A stretch of 59,889 nt of DNA from Pseudomonas sp. MWU13-2100. GTDB lineage: Bacteria > Pseudomonadota > Gammaproteobacteria > Pseudomonadales > Pseudomonadaceae. Below, one piece after another: positions 1 through 9,820 of the stretch (within the stretch, counting starts at the first letter, position 1; every line of letters starts with the position of its first letter). Position numbers and translations under genes: made by a program. Where the stretch lies: assembly GCF_023242365.1 (NCBI RefSeq), contig NZ_JALLIX010000041.1:1-59889 (forward strand). The letters run 5' to 3'. The notes under the pieces are model-generated. The model did no database searches. It was not told the origin of the DNA and worked only from the letters and a program-made list of their open reading frames with translations.

Positions 1-330
1 TTTCGGTCGGGCGCGGAGCATTGTGGGAGTGTCTGGCAGGGCCTCTTCGCGGGCAAGCTCCGCTCCCACAGGGAGTGGCGTGCGGGCCGCAGGCTTTCGG
101 GCGGGCGCGGAGCATTGTGGGAGTGTCTGGCAGGGCCTCTTCGCGGGCAAGCTCCGCTCCCACAGGGAGTGGTGTGCGGGCCGTGGGCTTTCGGGCGGGC
201 GCGGAGCATTGTGGGAGTGTCTGGCAGGGCCTCTTCGCGGGCAAGCTCCGCTCCCACAGGGAGTGGTGTGCGGGCCGTGGGCTTTCGGTCGGGCGCGGAA
301 CATTGTGGGAGCGGAGCTTGCCCGCGAAGG
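1..330. repeat. Tandem array of about 3.5 copies of a 94-bp unit containing REP palindromes
   Basis: The string TTTCGG recurs at 1, 95, 189 and 283, and ATTGTGGGAG recurs at 20, 114, 208 and 302, so the period is exactly 94 bp. Each complete unit carries the REP core CTTCGCGGGCAAGCTCCGC followed by TCCCAC. The last, partial unit switches to the opposite orientation (304-328) and ends the array. Copies differ at only a few bases, which suggests recent duplication. The array is cut by the window edge, so the true copy number is unknown. It lies beyond the gltA terminator, and short reading frames through it are repeat artefacts. Confidence 0.9.
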
Positions 331-374
331 CGTCCTGACAGATGCCGCAGGGGCCAGCAGTGCGCCACAAACAG

Positions 375-400
375 AAACGGCCTCTATCAAGAGGCCGTTT
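375..400 (-). terminator. Rho-independent terminator of gltA
   Basis: A perfect 10-bp inverted repeat, AAACGGCCTC at 375-384 and GAGGCCGTTT at 391-400, encloses a 6-nt loop. Read on the minus strand it is a GC-rich stem followed by T residues, about 35 bp after the gltA stop codon. A-rich sequence on the other flank could let it work in both directions. Confidence 0.8.
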
Positions 401-434
401 CCGGTGTAGCCAAGACGCTAGTGCAAGGCAGGTG

Positions 435-1724
435 TTACTTGCGGTCTTCCAGCTTGGTAATGTCACGCGACTCGTAGCCGGTGTACAGCTGGCGCGGACG
501 GCCAATCTTGTACGGGCTGGAGAGCATTTCCTTCCAGTGGGAGATCCAGCCCACGGTCCGCGCCAGGGCGAAGATCACGGTGAACATGCTGGTCGGAATG
601 CCGATCGCCTTGAGGATGATCCCCGAGTAGAAGTCGACGTTCGGGTACAGTGAACGCTCGATGAAGTACGGATCGGTCAGGGCGATCTCTTCGAGACGCA
701 TGGCCAGTTCCAGCTGCGGATCGTTGTTGATGCCCAGCTCGCGAAGGACTTCATCACAGGTCTGCTTCATCACGGTGGCGCGCGGGTCGCGGTTCTTGTA
801 GACCCGGTGACCGAAGCCCATCAGCTTGAACGGATCGTTCTTGTCCTTGGCCTTGGCGATGAACTTGTCGATGTTCGAAACATCGCCGATTTCATCGAGC
901 ATGGTCAGGACCGCTTCGTTCGCGCCGCCGTGGGCAGGGCCCCAGAGCGCGGCGATACCGGCGGCGATACAGGCGAACGGGTTGGCGCCCGAAGAACCCG
1001 CAAGGCGCACGGTGGAGGTCGAGGCGTTCTGCTCGTGGTCGGCATGGAGGATGAAGATCCGGTCCATGGCCTTGGCGAGCACCGGGCTGATCGGTTTGAT
1101 CTCGCACGGGGTGTTGAACATCATATGCAGGAAGTTTTCCGCGTACGACAGGTCGTTGCGCGGGTACATCATGGGTTGGCCCATGGAGTACTTGTACACC
1201 ATCGCGGCCAGGGTCGGCATCTTGGCGACCAGGCGAATGGCGGAAATCTCGCGGTGCTGGGCGTTATTGATGTCCAGCGAGTCATGGTAGAAAGCCGACA
1301 GGGCGCCGACCACGCCGCACATCACGGCCATCGGGTGGGCATCGCGACGGAAACCGTTGAAGAAGGTCTTCAACTGTTCGTGCACCATGGTGTGGTTCTT
1401 CACGGTGCTGACGAACTGGGCTTTCTGCTCGACCGTCGGCAGTTCGCCGTTGAGCAGCAGGTAGCAGGTTTCCAGGTAGTCCGATTTCTCGGCGAGTTGC
1501 TCGATCGGGTAGCCGCGGTGCAGCAGGATGCCGTTATCGCCATCAATATAGGTGATCTTCGACTCGCAGGAAGCGGTCGACATGAAGCCAGGGTCGAATG
1601 TGAACCGGCCCGTGGCCGTCAGGCCCCGCACGTCGATTACATCGGGACCAACGGTGCCGGTTAAAATGGGCAGCTCGACGGGGGCTGCGCCCTCGATGAT
1701 CAACTGCGCTTTTTTGTCAGCCAT
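435..1724 (-). CDS. gltA: Citrate synthase (type II)
   Basis: Condenses oxaloacetate and acetyl-CoA to citrate, the entry step of the TCA cycle, in the cytoplasm. The 429-residue length is usual for the NADH-sensitive, hexameric type II enzymes of gammaproteobacteria. Visible motifs are HADHEQNAST, the active-site GPAHGGANE, the citrate synthase signature GFGHRVYKNRDPR with its catalytic histidine, and NVDFYSG with the catalytic aspartate. The start is supported by AGGAGG five bases upstream of the ATG. The gene diverges from the sdh operon across a 363-bp region and has its own sigma-70 promoter and terminator, so it appears monocistronic. Confidence 0.98.
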   Translation of the reverse strand: MADKKAQLIIEGAAPVELPILTGTVGPDVIDVRGLTATGRFTFDPGFMSTASCESKITYIDGDNGILLHRGYPIEQLAEKSDYLETCYLLLNGELPTVEQKAQFVSTVKNHTMVHEQLKTFFNGFRRDAHPMAVMCGVVGALSAFYHDSLDINNAQHREISAIRLVAKMPTLAAMVYKYSMGQPMMYPRNDLSYAENFLHMMFNTPCEIKPISPVLAKAMDRIFILHADHEQNASTSTVRLAGSSGANPFACIAAGIAALWGPAHGGANEAVLTMLDEIGDVSNIDKFIAKAKDKNDPFKLMGFGHRVYKNRDPRATVMKQTCDEVLRELGINNDPQLELAMRLEEIALTDPYFIERSLYPNVDFYSGIILKAIGIPTSMFTVIFALARTVGWISHWKEMLSSPYKIGRPRQLYTGYESRDITKLEDRK

Positions 1725-1782
1725 GTGGCCTCCTATTTATGCTTGAAATCATCAGACAGGCCCCCCACGCAGGGCCCGCACC

Positions 1783-1810
1783 ACTATAGTGAGATAAATT
1801 CGAATGTCAA
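1783..1810 (-). promoter_or_regulatory. Sigma-70 promoter of gltA
   Basis: Minus-strand -35 TTGACA (1805-1810) and -10 TATAGT (1783-1788) are separated by 16 bp. Transcription would start near 1775 and leave a leader of about 50 nt before the gltA ATG. The near-consensus boxes suggest strong expression. Confidence 0.75.
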
Positions 1811-1890
1811 TTTGCCAAAAGTCTTGTCGTAGGCGGCTTTGGGCAGGGCTTTTCCTCGAAATTGACGGCTATTTACGCCTTTTATCCGGC

Positions 1891-1905
1891 TAGCGCAATG
1901 CGCTA
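1891..1905. promoter_or_regulatory. 15-bp palindrome in the gltA-sdhC intergenic region, possible operator
   Basis: TAGCGC-AAT-GCGCTA is a perfect palindrome. Its centre lies about 62 bp upstream of the inferred sdhC transcription start, a spacing typical of activators that contact the alpha subunit of RNA polymerase. I do not recognise the binding protein. Confidence 0.35.
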
Positions 1906-1924
1906 TTAGGGGTAGTCCTTTGCG

Positions 1925-1953
1925 TTGTCATTAGTAGCCTAACTGTCTATACT
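1925..1953 (+). promoter_or_regulatory. Sigma-70 promoter of the sdhCDAB operon
   Basis: TTGTCA (1925-1930) and TATACT (1948-1953) are separated by the optimal 17 bp. Transcription starting near 1960 would give an untranslated leader of about 128 nt before the sdhC GTG, long enough for post-transcriptional control. Apart from the two divergent promoters and the palindrome at 1891-1905, I see no other feature in the 363-bp gap. Confidence 0.7.
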
Positions 1954-2087
1954 CGGCAGCCGACCGCCAGAGGCTTTTGGGCCTGTTTTACTGGGGGTCG
2001 TCACTCCCTGGGTGGTGGGTACCTGACCAGTGCACTTGCCCAACAACTTTGCCCTGATCGTTAGGGCTCATCAGTGAAAAAAAAGCC

Positions 2088-2462
2088 GTGAAAAGCCAAC
2101 GACCTGTAAACCTAGACCTAAGGACCATCAAACTCCCAGTCACTGCTTACACGTCCATTCTTCACCGTATTTCCGGTGTCATCCTCTTTGTCAGCCTGGC
2201 CATCATGCTTTACGCATTGGACACGTCGCTGAGCTCCGAGGAAGGCTTCGGTCAGGTGAAAGCGTGTCTGACCAGTCCGCTAGCCAAGCTAGTGATTTGG
2301 GGCATCCTGTCCGCCTTGCTGTATCACATGGTTGCCGGCGTGCGCCATCTGATCATGGACATGGGCATCGGTGAAACGCTGGAAGGCGGCAAGCTGGGCT
2401 CGAAAATCGTCATTGCCATTTCCGTGGTGCTGATCGTTCTGGCAGGAGTCTGGATATGGTAA
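2088..2462 (+). CDS. sdhC: Succinate dehydrogenase cytochrome b556 subunit
   Basis: One of two membrane anchors of complex II; with SdhD it binds heme b and ubiquinone. The 124-residue protein begins with the Pseudomonas-type sequence RPVNLDLRTIKLPVTAYTS and has three hydrophobic segments (roughly residues 25-45, 60-85 and 103-124). The conserved region LLYHMVAGVRHLIMD carries the candidate heme-ligand histidine. The start is a GTG preceded by an A-rich stretch rather than a clear Shine-Dalgarno sequence. The last seven bases overlap sdhD, which implies translational coupling. Confidence 0.95.
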   Translation: MKSQRPVNLDLRTIKLPVTAYTSILHRISGVILFVSLAIMLYALDTSLSSEEGFGQVKACLTSPLAKLVIWGILSALLYHMVAGVRHLIMDMGIGETLEGGKLGSKIVIAISVVLIVLAGVWIW

Positions 2463-2824
2463 CCAACGTCACAAACCTCTCGCGTTCGGGCCTCTATGAC
2501 TGGATGGCACAGCGCGTGTCGGCGGTCGTTCTCGCGGCTTATTTCATCTTCCTGATCGGATACGTCATTGCGAACCCGGGCCTGGGCTACGCCCAGTGGC
2601 ACGGCCTGTTCGCCCACAACGGGATGCGCATCTTCAGTCTGTTGGCCCTGGTGGCCCTGGGCGCTCACGCCTGGGTCGGCATGTGGACCATTGCAACCGA
2701 CTACCTGACGCAAATGGCGTTGGGCAAGTCCGCGACAGCGGTGCGTTTCCTTTTCCAGGTGGTATGCGGCGTTGCGATGTTCGCGTACTTCGTCTGGGGT
2801 GTGCAGATTCTCTGGGGTATCTGA
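2456..2824 (+). CDS. sdhD: Succinate dehydrogenase hydrophobic membrane anchor subunit
   Basis: The second membrane anchor of complex II, 122 residues with three predicted transmembrane helices (about 15-37, 50-75 and 90-115). The segment GAHAWVGMWTIATDYL contains the conserved histidine and the quinone/heme-side aspartate-tyrosine region. The start codon lies within the end of sdhC, and only three bases separate its stop from sdhA. Confidence 0.95.
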   Translation: MVTNVTNLSRSGLYDWMAQRVSAVVLAAYFIFLIGYVIANPGLGYAQWHGLFAHNGMRIFSLLALVALGAHAWVGMWTIATDYLTQMALGKSATAVRFLFQVVCGVAMFAYFVWGVQILWGI

Positions 2825-2827
2825 TCC

Positions 2828-4600
2828 ATGGCTAACATTCCAACGATTTCTTTCGACGCCATCATCATTGGCGGCGGCGGCGCGGGCATGCGTGCCGCAC
2901 TGCAACTGGCCCAGGGCGGTCACAAGACGGCCGTGATCACCAAGGTGTTCCCGACCCGTTCGCACACCGTATCCGCCCAGGGTGGCATCACCTGCGCCAT
3001 CGCTTCGGCCGACCCGAACGATGACTGGCGCTGGCACATGTACGATACCGTCAAGGGTTCCGACTATATCGGTGACCAGGACGCTATCGAATACATGTGT
3101 CAGGAAGGCCCGGCTGCTGTTTACGAGCTGGACCACATGGGCATGCCGTTCTCGCGTACCGAGCAGGGTCGTATCTATCAGCGTCCATTCGGCGGTCAGT
3201 CGAAGGATTACGGTAAGGGCGGCCAGGCCGCACGTACTTGTGCCGCTTCCGACCGTACCGGTCACGCGTTGCTGCACACCCTTTATCAGGGCAACCTGAA
3301 AGCCGGGACCGTGTTTCTGAACGAGTACTACGCGGTCGATCTGGTGAAGAACCAGGACGGCGCGTTCGTCGGTGTGATCGCCATCTGCATCGAAACCGGC
3401 GAAACCAGCTACATCCGCGCCAAGGCTACCGTGCTGGCCACCGGCGGTGCCGGTCGTATCTACTCGTCCACCACCAATGCCCTGATCAACACCGGTGACG
3501 GCGTCGGCATGGCCCTGCGTGCTGGCGTGCCGGTACAAGACATCGAAATGTGGCAGTTCCACCCGACCGGCATCGCCGGTGCCGGTGTACTGGTCACCGA
3601 AGGTTGCCGCGGTGAAGGCGGTTACCTGATCAACAAGCACGGCGAGCGTTTCATGGAGCGTTATGCGCCGAACGCGAAAGACCTGGCCGGTCGCGACGTG
3701 GTAGCCCGTTCGATGGTCAAGGAAATCATCGCCGGCAACGGCTGTGGCCCGAATGGCGACCACGTGCTGCTCAAGCTCGATCACCTCGGCGAGGAAGTGC
3801 TGCACAGCCGCCTGCCAGGTATCTGCGAACTGTCCAAGACCTTCGCCCACGTCGACCCGGTCGTTGCTCCGGTTCCGGTCGTTCCGACCTGCCACTACAT
3901 GATGGGCGGCGTTGCCACCAACATCCATGGTCAGGCGATCACCCAGGACGCCAACGGCGCCGACACCATCATTCCGGGCCTGTTCGCGGTCGGTGAAGTG
4001 GCGTGCGTATCGGTTCACGGTGCCAACCGCCTGGGCGGCAACTCGCTGCTCGACCTGGTGGTTTTCGGCCGTGCGGCCGGCCTGCACCTGGAAAAAGCCC
4101 TGACCGACGGTATCGACTACGACGACGCCACCGACGCCAATATCACGGCGGCACTGGCACGTCTGTCCGCCCTGAACGAGCGTACCGACGGCGAAGACGT
4201 GGCAACCCTGCGTCGCGAGCTGCAAAGCTGCATGCAGAACTACTTCGGTGTATTCCGTACCGGCGAATACATGCAGAAGGGTATCGCCCAGTTGGCTGAC
4301 CTGCGCAAGCGTATTGCCAACGTCAAGATCAACGACAAGTCCCAGGCCTTCAACACCGCGCGTATCGAAGCCCTCGAGCTGCAAAACCTGCTGGAAGTAG
4401 CCGAAGCCACGGCGATTGCCGCTGAGCATCGCAAAGAGTCCCGCGGCGCTCACGCCCGTGAAGACTTCGAAGAGCGCGACGACGAAAACTGGCTGTGCCA
4501 TACCCTGTTCTTCCCGGGTGAGAAGCGTGTGACCAAGCGTGCCGTTAACTTCTCGCCGAAGACCGTTCCGACTTTCGAACCAAAAGTCCGGACTTACTAA
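2828..4600 (+). CDS. sdhA: Succinate dehydrogenase flavoprotein subunit
   Basis: Catalytic subunit that oxidises succinate to fumarate at a covalently bound FAD on the cytoplasmic face of complex II. The 590 residues open with the dinucleotide-binding motif IIIGGGGAGMRAAL. His46 in RSHTVSAQGG is the expected site of FAD attachment. Further motifs are HPTGIAGAGVLVTEGCRGEGG (split here as HPTGIAGAG and VTEGCRGEGG) and GANRLGGNSLLDLVVFGRAAG, containing substrate-binding arginine and flavin contacts. The length is normal. It sits third in the sdhCDAB operon, three bases before sdhB. Confidence 0.98.
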   Translation: MANIPTISFDAIIIGGGGAGMRAALQLAQGGHKTAVITKVFPTRSHTVSAQGGITCAIASADPNDDWRWHMYDTVKGSDYIGDQDAIEYMCQEGPAAVYELDHMGMPFSRTEQGRIYQRPFGGQSKDYGKGGQAARTCAASDRTGHALLHTLYQGNLKAGTVFLNEYYAVDLVKNQDGAFVGVIAICIETGETSYIRAKATVLATGGAGRIYSSTTNALINTGDGVGMALRAGVPVQDIEMWQFHPTGIAGAGVLVTEGCRGEGGYLINKHGERFMERYAPNAKDLAGRDVVARSMVKEIIAGNGCGPNGDHVLLKLDHLGEEVLHSRLPGICELSKTFAHVDPVVAPVPVVPTCHYMMGGVATNIHGQAITQDANGADTIIPGLFAVGEVACVSVHGANRLGGNSLLDLVVFGRAAGLHLEKALTDGIDYDDATDANITAALARLSALNERTDGEDVATLRRELQSCMQNYFGVFRTGEYMQKGIAQLADLRKRIANVKINDKSQAFNTARIEALELQNLLEVAEATAIAAEHRKESRGAHAREDFEERDDENWLCHTLFFPGEKRVTKRAVNFSPKTVPTFEPKVRTY

Positions 4601-4603
4601 AGG

Positions 4604-5317
4604 GTGATCGATATGTTGCAAGTCGAAGTTTATCGTTACAACCCGGACACCGACTCCGCGCCGAAAACCCAGGTTTTCCAGGTCGACACCGGTGGCAAGG
4701 ACTTGATGGTGCTGGACGTTCTGGCCCTGATCAAGGAGCAGGACGAAGGTTTCTCCTATCGTCGCTCGTGCCGTGAAGGCGTGTGCGGTTCCGATGGCAT
4801 GAACATCAACGGCAAGAACGGCCTGGCGTGCATCACGCCACTGTCCGCCGTGGTCAAGGGCAACAAGCTGGTGGTGCGTCCACTGCCTGGTTTGCCGGTG
4901 ATCCGTGACTTGGTCGTCGATATGAGCATCTTCTACAAGCAATACGAGAAGGTGAAGCCATTCCTGCAGAACGACACGCCGGCTCCGGCCATCGAGCGTC
5001 TGCAGACTCCGGAAGAGCGCGAGAAGCTGGACGGTCTGTACGAGTGCATCCTGTGCGCTTGCTGCTCGACTTCCTGCCCGTCCTTCTGGTGGAACCCGGA
5101 CAAGTTCCTCGGCCCGGCCGCCCTGCTGCAAGCGTACCGCTTCCTGGCAGACAGTCGCGACACCAAGACCAGCGAGCGTCTGGCTTCGCTGGATGACCCG
5201 TTCAGCGTATTCCGCTGCCGCGGGATCATGAACTGCGTCAACGTATGTCCGAAAGGCCTGAATCCGACCAAGGCCATCGGTCACATCCGTAACATGCTGC
5301 TGCAAAGCGGCGTGTGA
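4604..5317 (+). CDS. sdhB: Succinate dehydrogenase iron-sulfur subunit
   Basis: Carries electrons from the SdhA flavin to the quinone site through three iron-sulfur clusters. In the 237 residues the [2Fe-2S] cysteines lie in SCREGVCGSDGMNINGKNG with the following LAC. The [4Fe-4S] and [3Fe-4S] ligands lie in CILCACCSTSCP and CRGIMNCVNVCPKGLNP. It is the last gene of the sdh operon. The track start MIDMLQVEVYRYNP may be extended by three residues, since MLQVEVYRYNP (ATG at 4613) is also plausible. Confidence 0.97.
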   Translation: MIDMLQVEVYRYNPDTDSAPKTQVFQVDTGGKDLMVLDVLALIKEQDEGFSYRRSCREGVCGSDGMNINGKNGLACITPLSAVVKGNKLVVRPLPGLPVIRDLVVDMSIFYKQYEKVKPFLQNDTPAPAIERLQTPEEREKLDGLYECILCACCSTSCPSFWWNPDKFLGPAALLQAYRFLADSRDTKTSERLASLDDPFSVFRCRGIMNCVNVCPKGLNPTKAIGHIRNMLLQSGV

Positions 5318-5391
5318 TTCAGCGGCTGTAACCTGGCTGTTGTAAATCGGTTGTTGTAAAGAGTGGCACCGCTGTAACCGTAGAAAGGCCA

Positions 5392-5415
5392 GGGCGCGGG
5401 CTTCAACCCGCGCCC
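5392..5415 (+). terminator. GC-rich hairpin between sdhB and sucA, possible attenuator or processing site
   Basis: A perfect 9-bp stem, GGGCGCGGG (5392-5400) with CCCGCGCCC (5407-5415), surrounds the loop CTTCAA. There is no T-run behind it, so a classic intrinsic terminator is unlikely. Partial termination, RNA processing or protection of the sdh message are all possible. Confidence 0.4.
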
Positions 5416-5439
5416 CGGCTATAACCAGAGCAACGGCTC

Positions 5440-5610
5440 ATAAAGCTGTGGCTCTTATTTTTGAAGAAATGAGACCAGCAGGGGCATCCGGGCTGGTACC
5501 CGGACTATCAGCGTGATCCCAAGTGGCTTGTTTTGGTCGCTGCATTCGGACTTTTGCAAGCATGCGTGGTGTTTTCGCCGGTGGTGTCCCCTAACCGAGG
5601 GTGACCAAGC
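5440..5610 (+). ncRNA. Structured leader of sucA, candidate sucA-II RNA motif
   Basis: Comparative work has described a candidate structured RNA upstream of sucA in Pseudomonas (sucA-II), and this gap is where it should lie. Direct evidence includes the hairpin TCCGGG (5487-5492) with CCCGGA (5499-5504) around CTGGTA. There is also complementarity between AGGGG near 5480 and CCCCT just before the sucA Shine-Dalgarno region GAGGGTG. Boundaries are approximate. The identification rests on position and lineage, and no covariance model was run. Confidence 0.45.
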
Positions 5611-8442
5611 ATGCAAGAAAGCGTGATGCAGCGCATGTGGAACAGCGGCTATCTTTCAGGTGGTAACGCTGCCTATGTGGAAGAGCTCTACGAGCTCTAC
5701 CTGCACGACCCTAACGCTGTGCCAGAAGAGTGGCGCACCAAATTTCAGACGTTGCCCGCTGACGGCAACGCTGCCACCGATGTTTCGCACTCGACAATCC
5801 GCGACCATTTCGTCTTGCTGGCAAAGAACCAGCGCCGCGCCCAACCGGTTTCCGCCGGCAGCGTGAGCAGTGAGCACGAGAAGAAGCAGGTTGAAGTGCT
5901 GCGATTGATCCAGGCCTACAGGATGCGTGGCCACCAAGCAGCCCAGCTCGACCCGCTGGGACTGTGGCAGCGTCCTGCACCCGCAGACCTGTCGATCAAT
6001 CATTACGGCTTGACCAATGCCGATCTTGATACGACCTTCCGTGCCGGCGACCTGTTCATCGGCAAAGAGGAAGCGAGCCTACGCGAAATTCACGAAGCGT
6101 TGCAGCAGACATATTGCCGCACCATCGGCGCTGAATTCACGCATATCGTCGATTCCGAACAACGCCACTGGTTCCAGCAGCGTCTGGAAAGCGTGCGCGG
6201 CCGTCCGACCTTCTCCGCGGAAATCAAGAGCCACCTGCTCGAGCGCGTCACCGCCGCCGAAGGCCTGGAAAAGTACCTGGGCACCAAGTACCCGGGCACC
6301 AAGCGTTTCGGTCTGGAAGGCGGCGAGAGCCTGATTCCGATGCTCGACGAGCTGATCCAGCGTTCCGGTTCCTATGGCACCAAGGAAATCGTGATCGGCA
6401 TGGCCCACCGTGGCCGCCTGAACGTACTGGTCAACACCTTCGGCAAGAACCCGCGCGAGCTGTTCGACGAGTTCGAAGGCAAGAAGAAGGTCGAGCTGGG
6501 TTCCGGTGACGTGAAATACCACCAGGGCTTCTCGTCCAACGTGATGACCACCGGCGGTGAAGTTCACCTGGCCATGGCGTTCAACCCGTCCCACCTGGAA
6601 ATCGTTTCCCCGGTGGTCGAAGGTTCGGTTCGCGCCCGTCAGGATCGTCGCAACGATGCGACCGGTGACAAGGTTCTGCCGATCTCCCTCCACGGTGACG
6701 CTGCGTTCGCCGGGCAAGGCGTGGTCATGGAAACCTTCCAGATGTCGCAGACCCGCGGTTTCAAGACCGGCGGCACCGTGCACATCGTGATCAACAACCA
6801 GGTCGGTTTCACCATCAGCAACCCGCTGGACTCGCGTTCCACCGAGTACGCCACCGACGTTGCGAAGATGATCCAGGCGCCGATCCTCCATGTGAATGGC
6901 GATGATCCGGAAGCCGTCCTGTTCGTGACCCAACTGGCCATCGACTACCGCATGCAGTACAAGCGCGACGTGGTGATCGATCTGGTCTGCTACCGTCGTC
7001 GTGGTCACAACGAAGCGGATGAGCCTAGCGGCACCCAGCCGTTGATGTATCAGCAGATCACCAAGCAGCGCACCACCCGTGAGCTGTATGCCGAGCGCCT
7101 GGTCCAGGCCAAGGTGCTGGACGAAGCGCGTGTCCAGGCGAAGATCGACGAATACCGCAACGCCCTGGACAATGGTTTGCACGTGGTAAAAAGCCTGGTC
7201 AAGGAACCGAACAAGGAGTTGTTCGTCGACTGGCGCCCATACCTGGGTCACGCGTGGACTGCACGTCACGACACCCGCTTCGATCTGAAGACCCTGCAGG
7301 AACTGTCCGCCAAGCTGCTGGAAATCCCGGAAGGCTTCGTGGTCCAGCGCCAGGTCGCGAAGATCTACGAAGACCGTCAGAAGATGCAAGCCGGCGGCCT
7401 GCCGATCAACTGGGGTTACGCCGAAACCATGGCGTACGCAACCCTGGCGTTCGAAGGTCACCCGATCCGCATGACTGGCCAGGACATCGGTCGCGGTACG
7501 TTCTCGCACCGTCATGCCGTGTTGCACAACCAGAAAGACGCGGGCACCTACATTCCGCTGCAGCACCTTTACGAAGGTCAGCCACGCTTCGACCTGTACG
7601 ACTCGTTCCTGTCGGAAGAAGCCGTGCTGGCGTTCGAATACGGTTACTCGACCACCACGCCGGAAGCGCTGGTGATCTGGGAAGCCCAGTTCGGCGACTT
7701 CGCCAACGGTGCCCAAGTGGTTGTCGACCAGTTCATCACCAGTGGCGAGCACAAGTGGGGCCGTCTGTGCGGTCTGACCATGCTGTTGCCGCATGGTTAT
7801 GAAGGTCAGGGGCCGGAGCACTCCTCGGCCCGTCTGGAACGCTACCTGCAGCTGTGCGCCGAGCACAACGTCCAGGTCTGCGTGCCGACCACCCCGGCGC
7901 AGATCTACCACCTGCTGCGTCGTCAGGTCATCCGTCCGCTGCGCAAGCCGCTGATCGTGCTGACGCCGAAGTCGCTGTTGCGCCACAAGCTGGCCATCTC
8001 CACGCTGGAAGATCTGGCCGAAGGTTCGTTCCAGACCGTTATCCCGGAAATCGACGCCCTGGACCCGAAAAAGGTCGGTCGTCTGATTCTGTGCAGCGGC
8101 AAGGTCTACTACGACCTGCTGGAAAAACGTCGTGCCGAAGGCCGTGACGACATCGCCGTCGTGCGTATCGAGCAACTGTATCCGTTCCCGGAAGACGACC
8201 TGATCGAAATCCTGGCGCCGTACAAGAACCTCAAGCACATCGTCTGGTGTCAGGAAGAACCGATGAACCAGGGCGCCTGGTACAGCAGCCAGCATCACAT
8301 GCGTCGCATCGTTGGCGGGCACAACAAGTCGTTGGTACTTGAGTACGCCGGCCGTGACGCCTCTGCTGCACCGGCTTGTGGTTATGCATCGATGCACGCT
8401 GAGCAGCAGGAAAAACTGCTGCAAGATGCCTTTACTGTTTAA
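5611..8442 (+). CDS. sucA: 2-Oxoglutarate dehydrogenase E1 component
   Basis: Thiamine-diphosphate-dependent decarboxylase that starts the conversion of 2-oxoglutarate to succinyl-CoA and transfers the succinyl group to the lipoyl arm of SucB. The 943-residue length is normal. The N-terminus (NSGYLSGGNAAYVEELYELY) is the peripheral-subunit-binding segment typical of E1o. Motifs include IGMAHRGRLNVLVN with substrate/TPP-contacting histidine and arginine, FNPSHLEIVSPVVEG, and YRRRGHNEADEPS. GAGGGTG precedes the ATG. It heads the sucAB-lpd-sucCD gene set. Confidence 0.98.
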   Translation: MQESVMQRMWNSGYLSGGNAAYVEELYELYLHDPNAVPEEWRTKFQTLPADGNAATDVSHSTIRDHFVLLAKNQRRAQPVSAGSVSSEHEKKQVEVLRLIQAYRMRGHQAAQLDPLGLWQRPAPADLSINHYGLTNADLDTTFRAGDLFIGKEEASLREIHEALQQTYCRTIGAEFTHIVDSEQRHWFQQRLESVRGRPTFSAEIKSHLLERVTAAEGLEKYLGTKYPGTKRFGLEGGESLIPMLDELIQRSGSYGTKEIVIGMAHRGRLNVLVNTFGKNPRELFDEFEGKKKVELGSGDVKYHQGFSSNVMTTGGEVHLAMAFNPSHLEIVSPVVEGSVRARQDRRNDATGDKVLPISLHGDAAFAGQGVVMETFQMSQTRGFKTGGTVHIVINNQVGFTISNPLDSRSTEYATDVAKMIQAPILHVNGDDPEAVLFVTQLAIDYRMQYKRDVVIDLVCYRRRGHNEADEPSGTQPLMYQQITKQRTTRELYAERLVQAKVLDEARVQAKIDEYRNALDNGLHVVKSLVKEPNKELFVDWRPYLGHAWTARHDTRFDLKTLQELSAKLLEIPEGFVVQRQVAKIYEDRQKMQAGGLPINWGYAETMAYATLAFEGHPIRMTGQDIGRGTFSHRHAVLHNQKDAGTYIPLQHLYEGQPRFDLYDSFLSEEAVLAFEYGYSTTTPEALVIWEAQFGDFANGAQVVVDQFITSGEHKWGRLCGLTMLLPHGYEGQGPEHSSARLERYLQLCAEHNVQVCVPTTPAQIYHLLRRQVIRPLRKPLIVLTPKSLLRHKLAISTLEDLAEGSFQTVIPEIDALDPKKVGRLILCSGKVYYDLLEKRRAEGRDDIAVVRIEQLYPFPEDDLIEILAPYKNLKHIVWCQEEPMNQGAWYSSQHHMRRIVGGHNKSLVLEYAGRDASAAPACGYASMHAEQQEKLLQDAFTV

Positions 8443-8484
8443 CGCCTTCGCGCACCTGAAACCGAATTTAAGGAACCACAGATA

Positions 8485-9711
<1,227 letters not shown>

Positions 9712-9721
9712 TTGCACCCAA

Positions 9722-9794
9722 GGGGCAGGGCGCTTGTGCCTTGCCCGCTTAAACGATCAGCTTCGTCCCACGACGGTCCCCACGAGGGGCCGTC
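9722..9794 (+). promoter_or_regulatory. Two hairpins in the sucB-lpd gap
   Basis: GGGCAGGGC pairs imperfectly with GTGCCTTGCCC at 9722-9746. GACGG-T-CCCC pairs with GGGGCCGTC at 9772-9794 around ACGA, with a bulged T. Neither has a T-run. They may stabilise or process the long suc message, or tune lpd expression relative to sucAB. Confidence 0.4.
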
Positions 9795-9820
9795 CGGTTT
9801 GATTCGATAAGGAATGACAC

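Noticed and set aside
1..330. CRISPR-like appearance of the regular repeats near the window start
   Set aside because: The whole 94-bp unit repeats, including what would be spacers, and it contains REP palindromes. No cas genes are present.
2324..5305. 993-residue open frame antisense to sdhC, sdhD, sdhA and sdhB
   Set aside because: It mirrors conserved genes in high-GC DNA; third-position GC bias keeps the complementary frame open. No recognisable domain or ribosome-binding site supports it.
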